From an uncultured Eubacteriales bacterium (GTDB lineage: Bacteria; Bacillota_A; Clostridia; Peptostreptococcales; Anaerovoracaceae), in the NCBI GenBank assembly GCA_902790885.1, contig CADATR010000102.1, positions 1-6,441 of the forward strand: 6,441 nt of DNA, written 5' to 3'. Position 1 is the stretch's first letter. Each line of letters begins with the position of its first letter. Shown piece after piece: positions 1-6,154 of this stretch. The position numbers and the translations under genes were made by a program. The notes beneath the pieces were generated by a model, which searched no databases, was not told the origin of the DNA, and saw nothing but the letters and a program-made list of their open reading frames with translations.

Positions 1-165
1 GAAGGAAACTATATAGTCCGATACCTTGGACTCTGCCCAGTTGGGGTGCGGGGCGGAGTAGTCGTGCGCATGGGACGCTTCGGCGACTATCTTGCCGTTC
101 GGGTCGACGAGGAAGCCCTTGAGGGACTGGGTGCCAAGGTCGATGCCTATTACATATTTGCCCAT
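1..165 (-). CDS. FGGY-family carbohydrate kinase, N-terminal fragment (runs off left edge)
   Basis: This is the first 55 codons of a kinase that would phosphorylate a sugar or polyol with ATP in the cytoplasm. Visible: the N-terminal phosphate-binding strand and turn IGIDLGTQSLKG (residues 6-17), then VDPNGKIVAEAS (20-31) and PHPNWAES (39-46), the usual order at the start of xylulokinase-like FGGY proteins, which are typically about 490-520 residues. The ATG at 163-165 is supported by AAGGAG six bases upstream. It lies about 90 bp downstream of the permease gene on the same strand, so a transporter-kinase unit is likely. Codons are strongly C-ending (GTC, GCC, GAC), like the permease and unlike the genes right of 1240. 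The last ten residues (46-55) fit the family less obviously, although D50-Y51 can be aligned with the usual Asp-Trp. The exact substrate cannot be told from this fragment. Confidence 0.85.
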   Translation of the reverse strand, partial: MGKYVIGIDLGTQSLKGFLVDPNGKIVAEASHAHDYSAPHPNWAESKVSDYIVSF

Positions 166-171
166 TTTATT

Positions 172-177
172 CTCCTT
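172..177 (-). promoter_or_regulatory. Ribosome binding site of the FGGY kinase
   Basis: AAGGAG on the minus strand, six bases before the ATG at 163-165. It fixes the kinase start. Confidence 0.85.
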
Positions 178-178
178 A

Positions 179-198
179 ATTTTGTCCGTGTACAAAAT
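179..198. repeat. Short palindrome upstream of kinase RBS (possible operator or small hairpin)
   Basis: ATTTTGT at 179-185 is perfectly complementary to ACAAAAT at 192-198, with a 6-base spacer. It sits just upstream of the kinase ribosome binding site. It shares bases 196-198 with the larger hairpin next to it, so the two RNA structures could not both form fully. It could be a repressor operator, a weak hairpin controlling kinase translation, or chance; its function is an inference only. Confidence 0.35.
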
Positions 199-230
199 CG
201 CGGCATCGCGTTAAACACGATGCCGCGATT
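196..230 (-). terminator. Perfect 13-bp hairpin between permease and kinase (attenuator/terminator-like)
   Basis: AATCGCGGCATCG at 196-208 and CGATGCCGCGATT at 218-230 form a perfect 13-bp stem with a 9-base loop. In the minus-strand transcript it follows the permease stop (258-260) by about 27 bases and is followed by UUUUGU. That suits a leaky intrinsic terminator or an mRNA processing/stability hairpin lowering kinase expression relative to the permease. In the plus direction there is no T-run after the stem. The U-tract is short, so full termination is uncertain. Confidence 0.55.
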
Positions 231-257
231 GACATTTGAAATATTGAAGCTATTGTA

Positions 258-1298
258 TCACTGATCCTCAGGCTCTACAAGGAAGGTACCGTTCTTGTTC
301 TTGCAGACGGCTATGTAGTAGATGATAGCCAGCACGAAGAAGCCGAAGGCGATGCCTGCCAGAAGCAGAGACTGACCTGCAACTGCGCTGTAGATGGAAG
401 CGGCAGCAACGAGGATGCAGAACGGGATGCCGAGGTAGCCGAGCCACTTGGGGCACTTGTAGGGGCGAATCATATCGGGCTGATCCTTGCTGAGCTTGAT
501 CCAGGAAGCGAAGCAGCACAGAGCCATGAATGCAGAGCCGATGCCTGCGATGACAACGATAACCGCAACAGAGCCCATGAGGGTCAGTGCGATACCGATG
601 ACGGAGGTGACGAGCAGTGCGTTCATCGGGGTGCCGTTCTTGTCGAGCTTGCCGAGGAAGCCGGGCAGGCACTTGCAGCGTGCAAGAGCGTAGGTCTGAC
701 GGGACTGGCCGATGATGATGCCGTTAAGGGATGCGGCAAGGCCGATCATGGCGATGACAATAAAGACAATGCTCATGGTGGAGCCTTCGCCGAACAGGTG
801 GTTGATGACATTTGCAACGGGAGCGTCGTTCTTGAGGATCTCCTCCTTGGGCAGAGCTGCTGCGGTGGTGATGAGCATCAGCATGCCGCCGACGAGCAGA
901 GTGAAGATACCGACGATGAAGCCCTTGGGAATATCCTTGGACGGGTTCTTGCATTCCTCTGCGCCCATGCCGCCTGCCTCAAATGCGAGGAAGAACCATA
1001 CTGCGTAGGGGATAGCGACGAAGATGCCCTTTACGCCGCCGAGGTCGCCCATCTTGCCGAGCAGGCTGAAGTCTGCGTGGGGCAGGCCGATGGCTGCGTA
1101 CAGCACGACGCCTGCGACACCGATGACAGTGACGATAAGGCCGATGGTCTGACCTGCCTCAATGCCTCTCATGTTTATGAACAGGAAGATGAGGTAAGCA
1201 ACGACGGATGCCACAACTGCCGGGCATGCCGGGAACAGGGTGTGGACATATGCAAGTATCAGTGAGATGTATGACTGCATCAAATCCGCAGTTATCAC
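258..1298 (-). CDS. APC-superfamily amino acid/amine permease, 5'-truncated
   Basis: An inner-membrane transporter for amino acids or amines, probably proton-coupled or an exchanger (family knowledge). About nine hydrophobic segments are visible from residue 27 on: 27-43, 52-71, 91-108, 126-149, 174-197, 227-246, 248-267, 288-307 and 310-331. Family landmarks include GMGAEECKNPSKDIPKG (110-126) after the sixth canonical helix and SRQTYALARCKCLP (199-212). The C-terminus is natural, with TGA at 258-260. Full-length relatives have 12 helices and about 450 residues, so helices 1-3 are missing. Residues 1 to about 16, read from a GTG at 1296-1298, are antisense to the dehydratase gene and are probably not permease sequence. 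The frame closes at a TAA at 1308-1310 with no intergenic space or promoter. Lysine codons in the C-terminal part are AAG and most codons end in C or G. The gene is broken as it stands. Substrate unknown; an ethanolamine-permease (EAT)-like subgroup is possible. Confidence 0.8.
   Translation of the reverse strand: MITADLMQSYISLILAYVHTLFPACPAVVASVVAYLIFLFINMRGIEAGQTIGLIVTVIGVAGVVLYAAIGLPHADFSLLGKMGDLGGVKGIFVAIPYAVWFFLAFEAGGMGAEECKNPSKDIPKGFIVGIFTLLVGGMLMLITTAAALPKEEILKNDAPVANVINHLFGEGSTMSIVFIVIAMIGLAASLNGIIIGQSRQTYALARCKCLPGFLGKLDKNGTPMNALLVTSVIGIALTLMGSVAVIVVIAGIGSAFMALCCFASWIKLSKDQPDMIRPYKCPKWLGYLGIPFCILVAAASIYSAVAGQSLLLAGIAFGFFVLAIIYYIAVCKNKNGTFLVEPEDQ
1230..1255. other. Junction between two truncated, divergently oriented genes
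   Basis: Permease-like protein sequence on the minus strand is recognisable up to about LFPACP (1221-1238). Dehydratase-like sequence on the plus strand is recognisable from about RVWTYAS (1237-1257). The two are joined head to head without spacer, promoter or ribosome binding site. GC content falls clearly from left to right, and codon use changes from C/G-ending to a mixture rich in AGA, ATA and GAA. No transposase, terminal inverted repeat or tRNA is seen at the join. An assembly chimera or a genomic breakpoint are the candidate explanations. Confidence 0.7.
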
Positions 1299-2865
1299 AG
1301 AGGCGATTTATGTGGCATATAAGATGCTGTTTGGCGTCAATATGTTTCGCAGCTACTACCCATTCAACTTCATGATCATGCTGCTGCTGCTTGGTTTTTC
1401 AAGGATCTCTATAAGAATAGTACGCGAGATCGCTAAGAGTAGGAACAAAAAAGGCGATACATATAATGTAATGATTATAGGCGGCGGTGCAGCTGCTACA
1501 ATGCTCATCAAGGAATACCAGCTCAGCAGACGTAAAGTCAGAATTTCATGCATTATCGATGACAATCCTGAAAAAAAGGGAAAACGCCTGAACGATATCC
1601 TTATTGTTGGCGGGAGAGATAAGATCGTAAGTGCAGCTGAAAAATATGATATTGATGAGATCGTAATTGCGATTCCTTCTGCCGCGCCGGCAGATATCAG
1701 AGATATCATTGCGATTTGCCAGGATACCAAGGCAAGGATCAAGCGATTACCCGCGATATCAAGTACCCTTACGGATGGGCTTAGTTCTTCTGTAAGAGAT
1801 GTCAACTATGAAGATCTGCTTGGGAGAGACTCCGTAATTATTAAGAATCCCGAACTCCATGATTTTGTTAATGACAAAGTCGTTATGGTTACCGGAGGAG
1901 GCGGTTCAATAGGTTCTGAACTCTGCAGGCAGATCGCGGCAAATGAGCCGAAAAAACTTATAATTGTCGATATTTATGAGAACTCTACTTACGAACTTGA
2001 GGTAGAGCTAAGAAGAAATTACCCGGCTACAGACATTGAGGTTCTTATTGCTTCTGTCAGAGACTATGACAGATTAGAAACAATTTTTATAAAATACATG
2101 CCGGATGTTGTCTATCATGCTGCTGCGCATAAACATGTTCCGCTAATGGAGACTTCACCTAACGAGGCGATCAAGAACAACTGTCTGGGAACGCTGAATC
2201 TGGTGAAGCTGTCAGATAAGTACGGAGTCAAGAGGTTTGTCATGATCTCGACAGACAAGGCCGTTCGTCCTACCAATGTTATGGGAGCTACCAAGCGTAT
2301 ATGCGAAATGATAGTTCAGACATACAACAATAGATCTGAAACGGAATTCGTAGCAGTAAGATTCGGAAACGTTCTCGGCAGTAATGGATCGGTCATACCG
2401 CTGTTTCTTAAGCAGATAGAAGCAGGAGGACCGGTGACGCTCACACATAGAGATATCACCAGATTCTTTATGACTATACCGGAGGCGGTATCTCTTGTGC
2501 TGACAGCGGGTCTTATGGCCAAAGGTGGAGAGATATTCATTCTCGACATGGGAGAGCCTGTAAAGATATATGATCTTGCTTGCAATCTGATAAAAATGAA
2601 GGGTTACAGACCTGAAAAGGACATACAGATCGAAGTTGTAGGGCTCAGACCTGGTGAAAAGCTTTATGAAGAACTCCTGATGGCCGAAGAAGGCTTACAG
2701 GAGACAGAAAATCAGAAGATACATATTGGCAAGCCAATCGAGATCGATGAAGAGGAATTCCTTCAAAAGCTTGATAGGCTTATCGACAAAGCTGAAGATA
2801 ACATGGCTGATATCCGCAAGGATATAAAGGAGATCTGCACTACATATCAGCCGAAGTACTACTGA
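1240..2865 (+). CDS. Membrane-bound UDP-GlcNAc 4,6-dehydratase (WbpM/PglF/CapD type), 5'-truncated
   Basis: Extended short-chain dehydrogenase that removes water from UDP-GlcNAc, giving a UDP-4-keto-6-deoxy sugar, the first step toward bacillosamine, FucNAc or related amino sugars. Residues 4-33 (YASISEM and a helix) and 43-60 are the end of the N-terminal membrane domain. A first nucleotide-binding domain begins at VMIIGGGAAA (77-86). The catalytic Rossmann domain has TGGGGSIG (218-225), HAAAHKHVP (293-301), STDKA (337-341, with the Thr-Asp-Lys group) and NVMGATKR (346-353). Met348 replaces the usual SDR tyrosine, as in the long WbpM/PglF enzymes. GLRPGEKLYEELL (468-480) is near the C-terminus. 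Full relatives are about 600-640 residues with four helices; here 541 are open, so the first helices are missing. The GTG at 1240 is only the first available start; it has no convincing ribosome binding site, and an in-frame TAA lies at 1195-1197. Family assignment is firm; the exact product stereochemistry is not. Confidence 0.9.
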   Translation: MWTYASISEMYDCIKSAVITEAIYVAYKMLFGVNMFRSYYPFNFMIMLLLLGFSRISIRIVREIAKSRNKKGDTYNVMIIGGGAAATMLIKEYQLSRRKVRISCIIDDNPEKKGKRLNDILIVGGRDKIVSAAEKYDIDEIVIAIPSAAPADIRDIIAICQDTKARIKRLPAISSTLTDGLSSSVRDVNYEDLLGRDSVIIKNPELHDFVNDKVVMVTGGGGSIGSELCRQIAANEPKKLIIVDIYENSTYELEVELRRNYPATDIEVLIASVRDYDRLETIFIKYMPDVVYHAAAHKHVPLMETSPNEAIKNNCLGTLNLVKLSDKYGVKRFVMISTDKAVRPTNVMGATKRICEMIVQTYNNRSETEFVAVRFGNVLGSNGSVIPLFLKQIEAGGPVTLTHRDITRFFMTIPEAVSLVLTAGLMAKGGEIFILDMGEPVKIYDLACNLIKMKGYRPEKDIQIEVVGLRPGEKLYEELLMAEEGLQETENQKIHIGKPIEIDEEEFLQKLDRLIDKAEDNMADIRKDIKEICTTYQPKYY

Positions 2866-2882
2866 AAATTTGCGGACAGGAC

Positions 2883-2889
2883 GGAGAGG
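2883..2889 (+). promoter_or_regulatory. Ribosome binding site deciding the aminotransferase start
   Basis: GGAGAGG lies just before the ATG at 2894. It favours that ATG over the in-frame TTG at 2870, which has no such site and would add eight residues unlike the family. Confidence 0.75.
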
Positions 2890-2893
2890 AAAT

Positions 2894-4216
2894 ATGGCAA
2901 GTAACAAAAGGTCTATCAGCTTCAGCCCGCCTGATATAGGCGATGCTGAGATCAGCGAGGTAATAGAAGCTCTGAAGTCAGGGTGGATCACTACAGGCCC
3001 GAGGACTAAGCTTTTGGAACGGAGGCTTGCAGCGTTTATAGAAACAGGTCTTACTGACATTGACTGCACTGAAGAAGAAAACCTGAAAAAGTACAGCAAT
3101 CGTGTTGTTTGCCTGAATTCATCAACTGCTTCTGAAGAGCTGAATCTCCGTGTACTTGGAATAGAACCGGGAGATGAGGTGATTGTCCCTGCATATACAT
3201 ATACAGCAACCGCGTCAGCGGCGATCCATTGCGGTGCTGAAGTAAAGTTTGTCGATATACAGCGCGGAGGAGATCCGGCTACCCATATGCCTGAGATCGA
3301 TTATGATCAGCTCGAGGCGATGATAACGCCAAAAACAAAGGCCGTGATTCCGGTTGATCTGGCCGGTATTGTAGCAGATTATGACAGGATCTTTGAGATA
3401 GTCGAAAAGAAAAGGGACATATTCGTTCCGATGGAAAATGACGGCACTCCGCTTGGAGACCTGTCTTCAAGGATACAGAAAGCTATCGGCCGTGTTGCGG
3501 TCGTTGCAGATGGAGCTCACAGTCTCGGAGCCTGCAGGGTGTGTGGCGGCGAAAAGAAGTATGCCGGTAACATCGCGGATTTCACAAGCTTCAGTTTCCA
3601 CGCGGTAAAGAATTTTACAACGGCTGAAGGAGGAGCTGCGACATGGCTGCCTTTAGATGGTATAGATAATGCGGAGATATATCATATGTATCAGCTGCTG
3701 TCACTTCATGGGCAAAGCAAGGATGCTCTGGCAAAGACAAAGGCCGGCTCGTGGGAATACGATATCGTTGGTCCCTGGTATAAATGCAATATGACAGACA
3801 TCATGGCCGCAATAGGACTCAGGCAGCTTGACAGATATAAAGATCTGTTAAACAGAAGAGTTGAGATCCTGAACAGATATGATGCTGTCTGTGATGAGCT
3901 TGGGATCGCGCATCTTGTGCATCACACAGATGATATGGACAGCTCAAACCACCTGTATCTGATAAGAGTGCAGGGTATCGGTGAGGAGGAACGCAATAAC
4001 ATCATTACAAAGCTTGCGGAAAGAGGCGTGCCGACTAATGTTCACTATAAGCCGCTGCCTCTGATGACAGCATACGGAAATGATTGCAGCAGTTATCCGA
4101 ACGCATTTGATTATTACCACAATCTGATAACACTCCCGCTGCATACAAAACTTTCAGATGATGATGTAGACTTCATAATCAGCAACCTTAAGGAAGTTAT
4201 GCAGGAGTACATATAA
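2894..4216 (+). CDS. DegT/DnrJ/EryC1/StrS-family PLP nucleotide-sugar aminotransferase
   Basis: A cytoplasmic fold-type I aminotransferase expected to convert the 4-keto sugar made by the upstream dehydratase into a UDP-4-amino-4,6-dideoxy sugar (PglE-like role, inferred from family and context). Visible: ISFSPPDIGDAEI (8-20), GWITTGPRTKLLE (30-42), NSSTASEEL (75-83), GDEVIVPAYTYTATA (93-107), VVADGAHSLGA (203-213, Asp206 expected to contact the PLP ring nitrogen) and SFHAVKNFTTAEGG (234-247), where Lys239 is the predicted Schiff-base lysine. GVPTNVHYKPL (378-388) and ITLPLHTKLSD (412-422) are typical of the C-terminal part. At 440 residues it exceeds the usual 370-400; the excess lies mainly at about 52-69 and 173-200. 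The ATG at 2894 has a good ribosome binding site and begins 28 bp after the dehydratase stop. Transamination by glutamate is usual for the family. The alternative is a 3-amino sugar transaminase, less likely given the neighbour. Confidence 0.88.
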   Translation: MASNKRSISFSPPDIGDAEISEVIEALKSGWITTGPRTKLLERRLAAFIETGLTDIDCTEEENLKKYSNRVVCLNSSTASEELNLRVLGIEPGDEVIVPAYTYTATASAAIHCGAEVKFVDIQRGGDPATHMPEIDYDQLEAMITPKTKAVIPVDLAGIVADYDRIFEIVEKKRDIFVPMENDGTPLGDLSSRIQKAIGRVAVVADGAHSLGACRVCGGEKKYAGNIADFTSFSFHAVKNFTTAEGGAATWLPLDGIDNAEIYHMYQLLSLHGQSKDALAKTKAGSWEYDIVGPWYKCNMTDIMAAIGLRQLDRYKDLLNRRVEILNRYDAVCDELGIAHLVHHTDDMDSSNHLYLIRVQGIGEEERNNIITKLAERGVPTNVHYKPLPLMTAYGNDCSSYPNAFDYYHNLITLPLHTKLSDDDVDFIISNLKEVMQEYI

Positions 4217-4222
4217 TTCAAC

Positions 4223-4228
4223 AGGAGA
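4223..4228 (+). promoter_or_regulatory. Ribosome binding site supporting a TTG start
   Basis: AGGAGA six bases before the TTG at 4234-4236. It decides for the TTG over the internal ATG 11 codons later, which would remove the conserved RKWEDLP start. Confidence 0.8.
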
Positions 4229-4233
4229 TAAAA

Positions 4234-4926
4234 TTGCTTCGAAAATGGGAAGATCTTCCGGCTTTTATGCAGACGCCGGAAGTAAGACCGTACTGGGATA
4301 TACTTAATAAAAAGAGAGGGCAGCTTGCACTCAAAAGAGCCTTTGATGTTACAGCAGGAACAGCACTGCTGCTTTTGCTTTGCCCTCCTATGGCAGTTAT
4401 AGCCGTAATGATAAAAAAGGACTCCGATGGGCCGGTGTTTTACAGACAGGAGAGAGTCACCTCATATGGCAGACACTTCCGGATACATAAATTCAGAACC
4501 ATGGTATCCAATGCGGACAAGATAGGAGCTGCTGTAACCGTTGGAAACGACAGCAGGATCACAAAAGTAGGAGCTAAGCTTCGGGGATTAAGGCTTGATG
4601 AGCTGCCGCAGGTCATCGATGTAATAAAAGGCGACATGAGCTTTGTCGGGACAAGGCCTGAAGCTGTTAAATATGTAGAGAAATATAAACCTGAGTACTA
4701 TGCGACACTTCTGATGCCGGCGGGAATCACCTCTGAGGCAAGTATCAGATATAAAAACGAGGATAAGCTGTTAAGCGTTGCAGATGACGTAGACGAAGTG
4801 TATTTGAATGATGTTCTGCCTGACAAGATGGCATGGAACCTGAAGTCTTTAAAGGAATTCAGTTTTGCCGGGGAGTTAGCGACAATGATCAGGACTGTTG
4901 CAGCAGTTCTGGGAAAAGATTATTAA
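4234..4926 (+). CDS. Bacterial sugar transferase (PglC-like phosphoglycosyl transferase)
   Basis: Membrane enzyme that transfers a sugar 1-phosphate from a UDP-sugar to undecaprenyl phosphate, starting assembly of a lipid-linked glycan on the inner face of the membrane. Visible: an N-terminal stretch RKWEDLP (3-9) and EVRPYWDILNKKR (16-28), one hydrophobic segment (about 36-60) broken by Pro51-Pro52, which fits the kinked re-entrant helix of this family, GPVFYRQER (66-74), KFRTM (86-90), the Asp122-Glu123 catalytic pair in RLDELPQ (120-126), and GDMSFVGTRPE (133-143), the family's VGxRP signature. The 230-residue length matches small single-domain members, and the four-helix N-terminal domain of WbaP/WcaJ types is absent. 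Starts with TTG behind a strong ribosome binding site, 17 bp after the aminotransferase. The natural donor is probably the amino sugar made by the two preceding genes, as PglC uses UDP-diNAcBac in Campylobacter; this is inference from order. Confidence 0.92.
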   Translation: MLRKWEDLPAFMQTPEVRPYWDILNKKRGQLALKRAFDVTAGTALLLLLCPPMAVIAVMIKKDSDGPVFYRQERVTSYGRHFRIHKFRTMVSNADKIGAAVTVGNDSRITKVGAKLRGLRLDELPQVIDVIKGDMSFVGTRPEAVKYVEKYKPEYYATLLMPAGITSEASIRYKNEDKLLSVADDVDEVYLNDVLPDKMAWNLKSLKEFSFAGELATMIRTVAAVLGKDY

Positions 4927-4927
4927 T

Positions 4928-4933
4928 AGAGGA
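4928..4933 (+). promoter_or_regulatory. Ribosome binding site deciding the GT4 start
   Basis: AGAGGA seven bases before the GTG at 4941-4943, directly after the TAA of the sugar transferase gene. It supports a GTG start and argues against a longer frame reaching back to 4833. Confidence 0.75.
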
Positions 4934-4940
4934 TATTCAG

Positions 4941-6113
4941 GTGAATATACCGGATACTTTTGTAAAACGAGATATTTTAATAGTGTCGAGAGGTGTTCCG
5001 ACAAAGGAATATCCAATGAATGGCCTGTTTGAGTTCGATCAGGCAAGAGCCTTAGCCGCATTGGGGCACGATGTGAAAATGCTTGTGGTCGATATCAGGT
5101 CTTTTTTGAGGAAAAGGCCCTTTGGTATCTATCATTATTCTGTTAATAGTGTAGACGTACATGTTATCTCTTTTCCGATCGGAGCTATCCCGCGCGAAAT
5201 ACAATGTAAAGCAGGGGGGATCCTTCTTAAAAGATTGTATAAACGTGTATATGGCGAAGGGAAAAAGCCGGATATTATACACGCTCATTTCGGAGACATC
5301 GGGTATATCGCTTCGATGCTGTCCGGGAAGATCGATGTGCCGCTGGTCATAACGGAACATTCAAGCCTGATGAACAGAGATGTTGTTGACAGGGATATTC
5401 TGGCTGTTTCCAAAAAAGGCTATACGTCTGCAAAGGGTGTTATATCAGTAAGTAATGCATTGGCTCAGAAAATAAAAAAGAACACCGGCATAAGCTGCTG
5501 CGTAATTCCCAACATTGTAGACACTGAGGCCTTCAATAATGTTGAAAGAAAGCAGCATGACAGTTTTAACTTTGTTTCCGTTTCCAATCTTGTTGAGACA
5601 AAGCATATAGGAGACCTTGTGAGAGCCTTTAATACCTTTCATGAGAGTTTTACGGATTCGAAGCTGTGTATCGTAGGGGACGGAAAAGAACGGGAGCATA
5701 TCAGGTCTCTTATTAGTGACTTCCATCTTGAGGATTCCGTACGAATGACGGGAAAGATAACCAGATCTGAAATAGCAGAGATATATTCAGAGATGGATTG
5801 CTTTGTGCTTCCTTCTGAAAGTGAGACCTTTGGCGTAGCATATATTGAGGCAATGGCTGCGGGACTGCCTGTAATTGCGACAAAATGCGGCGGTCCTGAG
5901 GACTTTGTAAACAGCAAGGTCGGGTGCCTGACAGAAAAGAATGATAATGCTCAGCTTGTTGAAGCAATGAAGAGAGTATTCATGAATTACAGTGAATACG
6001 ACAAGGACTATATTAAGAATTATTCGGCAAAGCTGTTTTCTCCGGGTGCTGTTGCGGGTGCTTTGACAGACTGCTATGACAGAATTCTTGCAGGAAAAGA
6101 GGTTAATGTCTGA
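4941..6113 (+). CDS. GT4-family glycosyltransferase
   Basis: A GT-B fold retaining glycosyltransferase, expected to add a sugar from a nucleotide-sugar donor to the lipid-linked acceptor at the cytoplasmic membrane face. Numbered from the GTG start (390 residues, usual size). N-terminal acceptor domain: DILIVSRGVPTKEYPMNGLF (11-30), with KEYPMNGLFEFDQA typical of surface-glycan GT4 enzymes; PDIIHAHFGD (110-119); VITEHSS (136-142). C-terminal donor domain: VIPNIVD (188-194), SVSNLVETKHIGDL (213-226) with Lys221 in the usual donor-phosphate position, GDGKE (246-250), and ESETFGVAYIEAMAAGLPVI (293-312), in which Glu295 and Glu303 form the EX7E motif. No signal peptide or clear membrane helix. 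Begins 14 bp after the sugar transferase, so translation is probably coupled. Donor and linkage cannot be read from the sequence. Cytoplasmic, peripheral membrane location is inferred. Confidence 0.92.
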   Translation: MNIPDTFVKRDILIVSRGVPTKEYPMNGLFEFDQARALAALGHDVKMLVVDIRSFLRKRPFGIYHYSVNSVDVHVISFPIGAIPREIQCKAGGILLKRLYKRVYGEGKKPDIIHAHFGDIGYIASMLSGKIDVPLVITEHSSLMNRDVVDRDILAVSKKGYTSAKGVISVSNALAQKIKKNTGISCCVIPNIVDTEAFNNVERKQHDSFNFVSVSNLVETKHIGDLVRAFNTFHESFTDSKLCIVGDGKEREHIRSLISDFHLEDSVRMTGKITRSEIAEIYSEMDCFVLPSESETFGVAYIEAMAAGLPVIATKCGGPEDFVNSKVGCLTEKNDNAQLVEAMKRVFMNYSEYDKDYIKNYSAKLFSPGAVAGALTDCYDRILAGKEVNV

Positions 6114-6143
6114 ACCGGGGCGGCGTACAGAGGTCAGACTATT

Positions 6144-6148
6144 AAGGA
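6144..6148 (+). promoter_or_regulatory. Ribosome binding site of the flippase gene
   Basis: AAGGA six bases upstream of the ATG at 6155-6157. It helps establish that a real gene starts here although the window ends before its stop. Confidence 0.75.
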
Positions 6149-6154
6149 TAATAC

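Noticed and set aside
1..33. Possible second seam near the left edge, because the kinase after WAES (residue 46 on) does not match the usual EQDPE pattern and this stretch is more AT-rich.
   Set aside because: Asp50-Tyr51 can still be aligned with the usual Asp-Trp of FGGY kinases, the frame stays open to the edge, and only about 30 bases are available. Too little to call a break.
1218..1235. Near-tandem 9-bp repeat TGCCGGGCA / TGCCGGGAA beside the seam, considered as a recombination site.
   Set aside because: It simply encodes the FPACPA stretch of the permease, is too short, and has no second copy visible elsewhere in the window.
798..1265. A 155-residue open frame on the plus strand, rich in Asp, Glu and Cys.
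   Set aside because: It is exactly antisense to the well-supported permease and its composition is the mirror of the permease's codon bias. No ribosome binding site or family features.
1356..1805. A 149-residue open frame on the minus strand inside the dehydratase region.
   Set aside because: Antisense to a conserved Rossmann-domain coding sequence; no recognisable motif, no ribosome binding site.
2870..2893. TTG start adding eight residues to the aminotransferase.
   Set aside because: No ribosome binding site ahead of it, while the ATG at 2894 has GGAGAGG immediately upstream and yields the family's typical beginning.
4833..4940. In-frame 36-codon extension of the GT4 gene overlapping the end of the sugar transferase gene.
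   Set aside because: The extension (MEPEVFKGIQ onward) is out-of-frame sugar transferase sequence without family similarity. The GTG at 4941 has a good ribosome binding site and gives the usual N-terminus.
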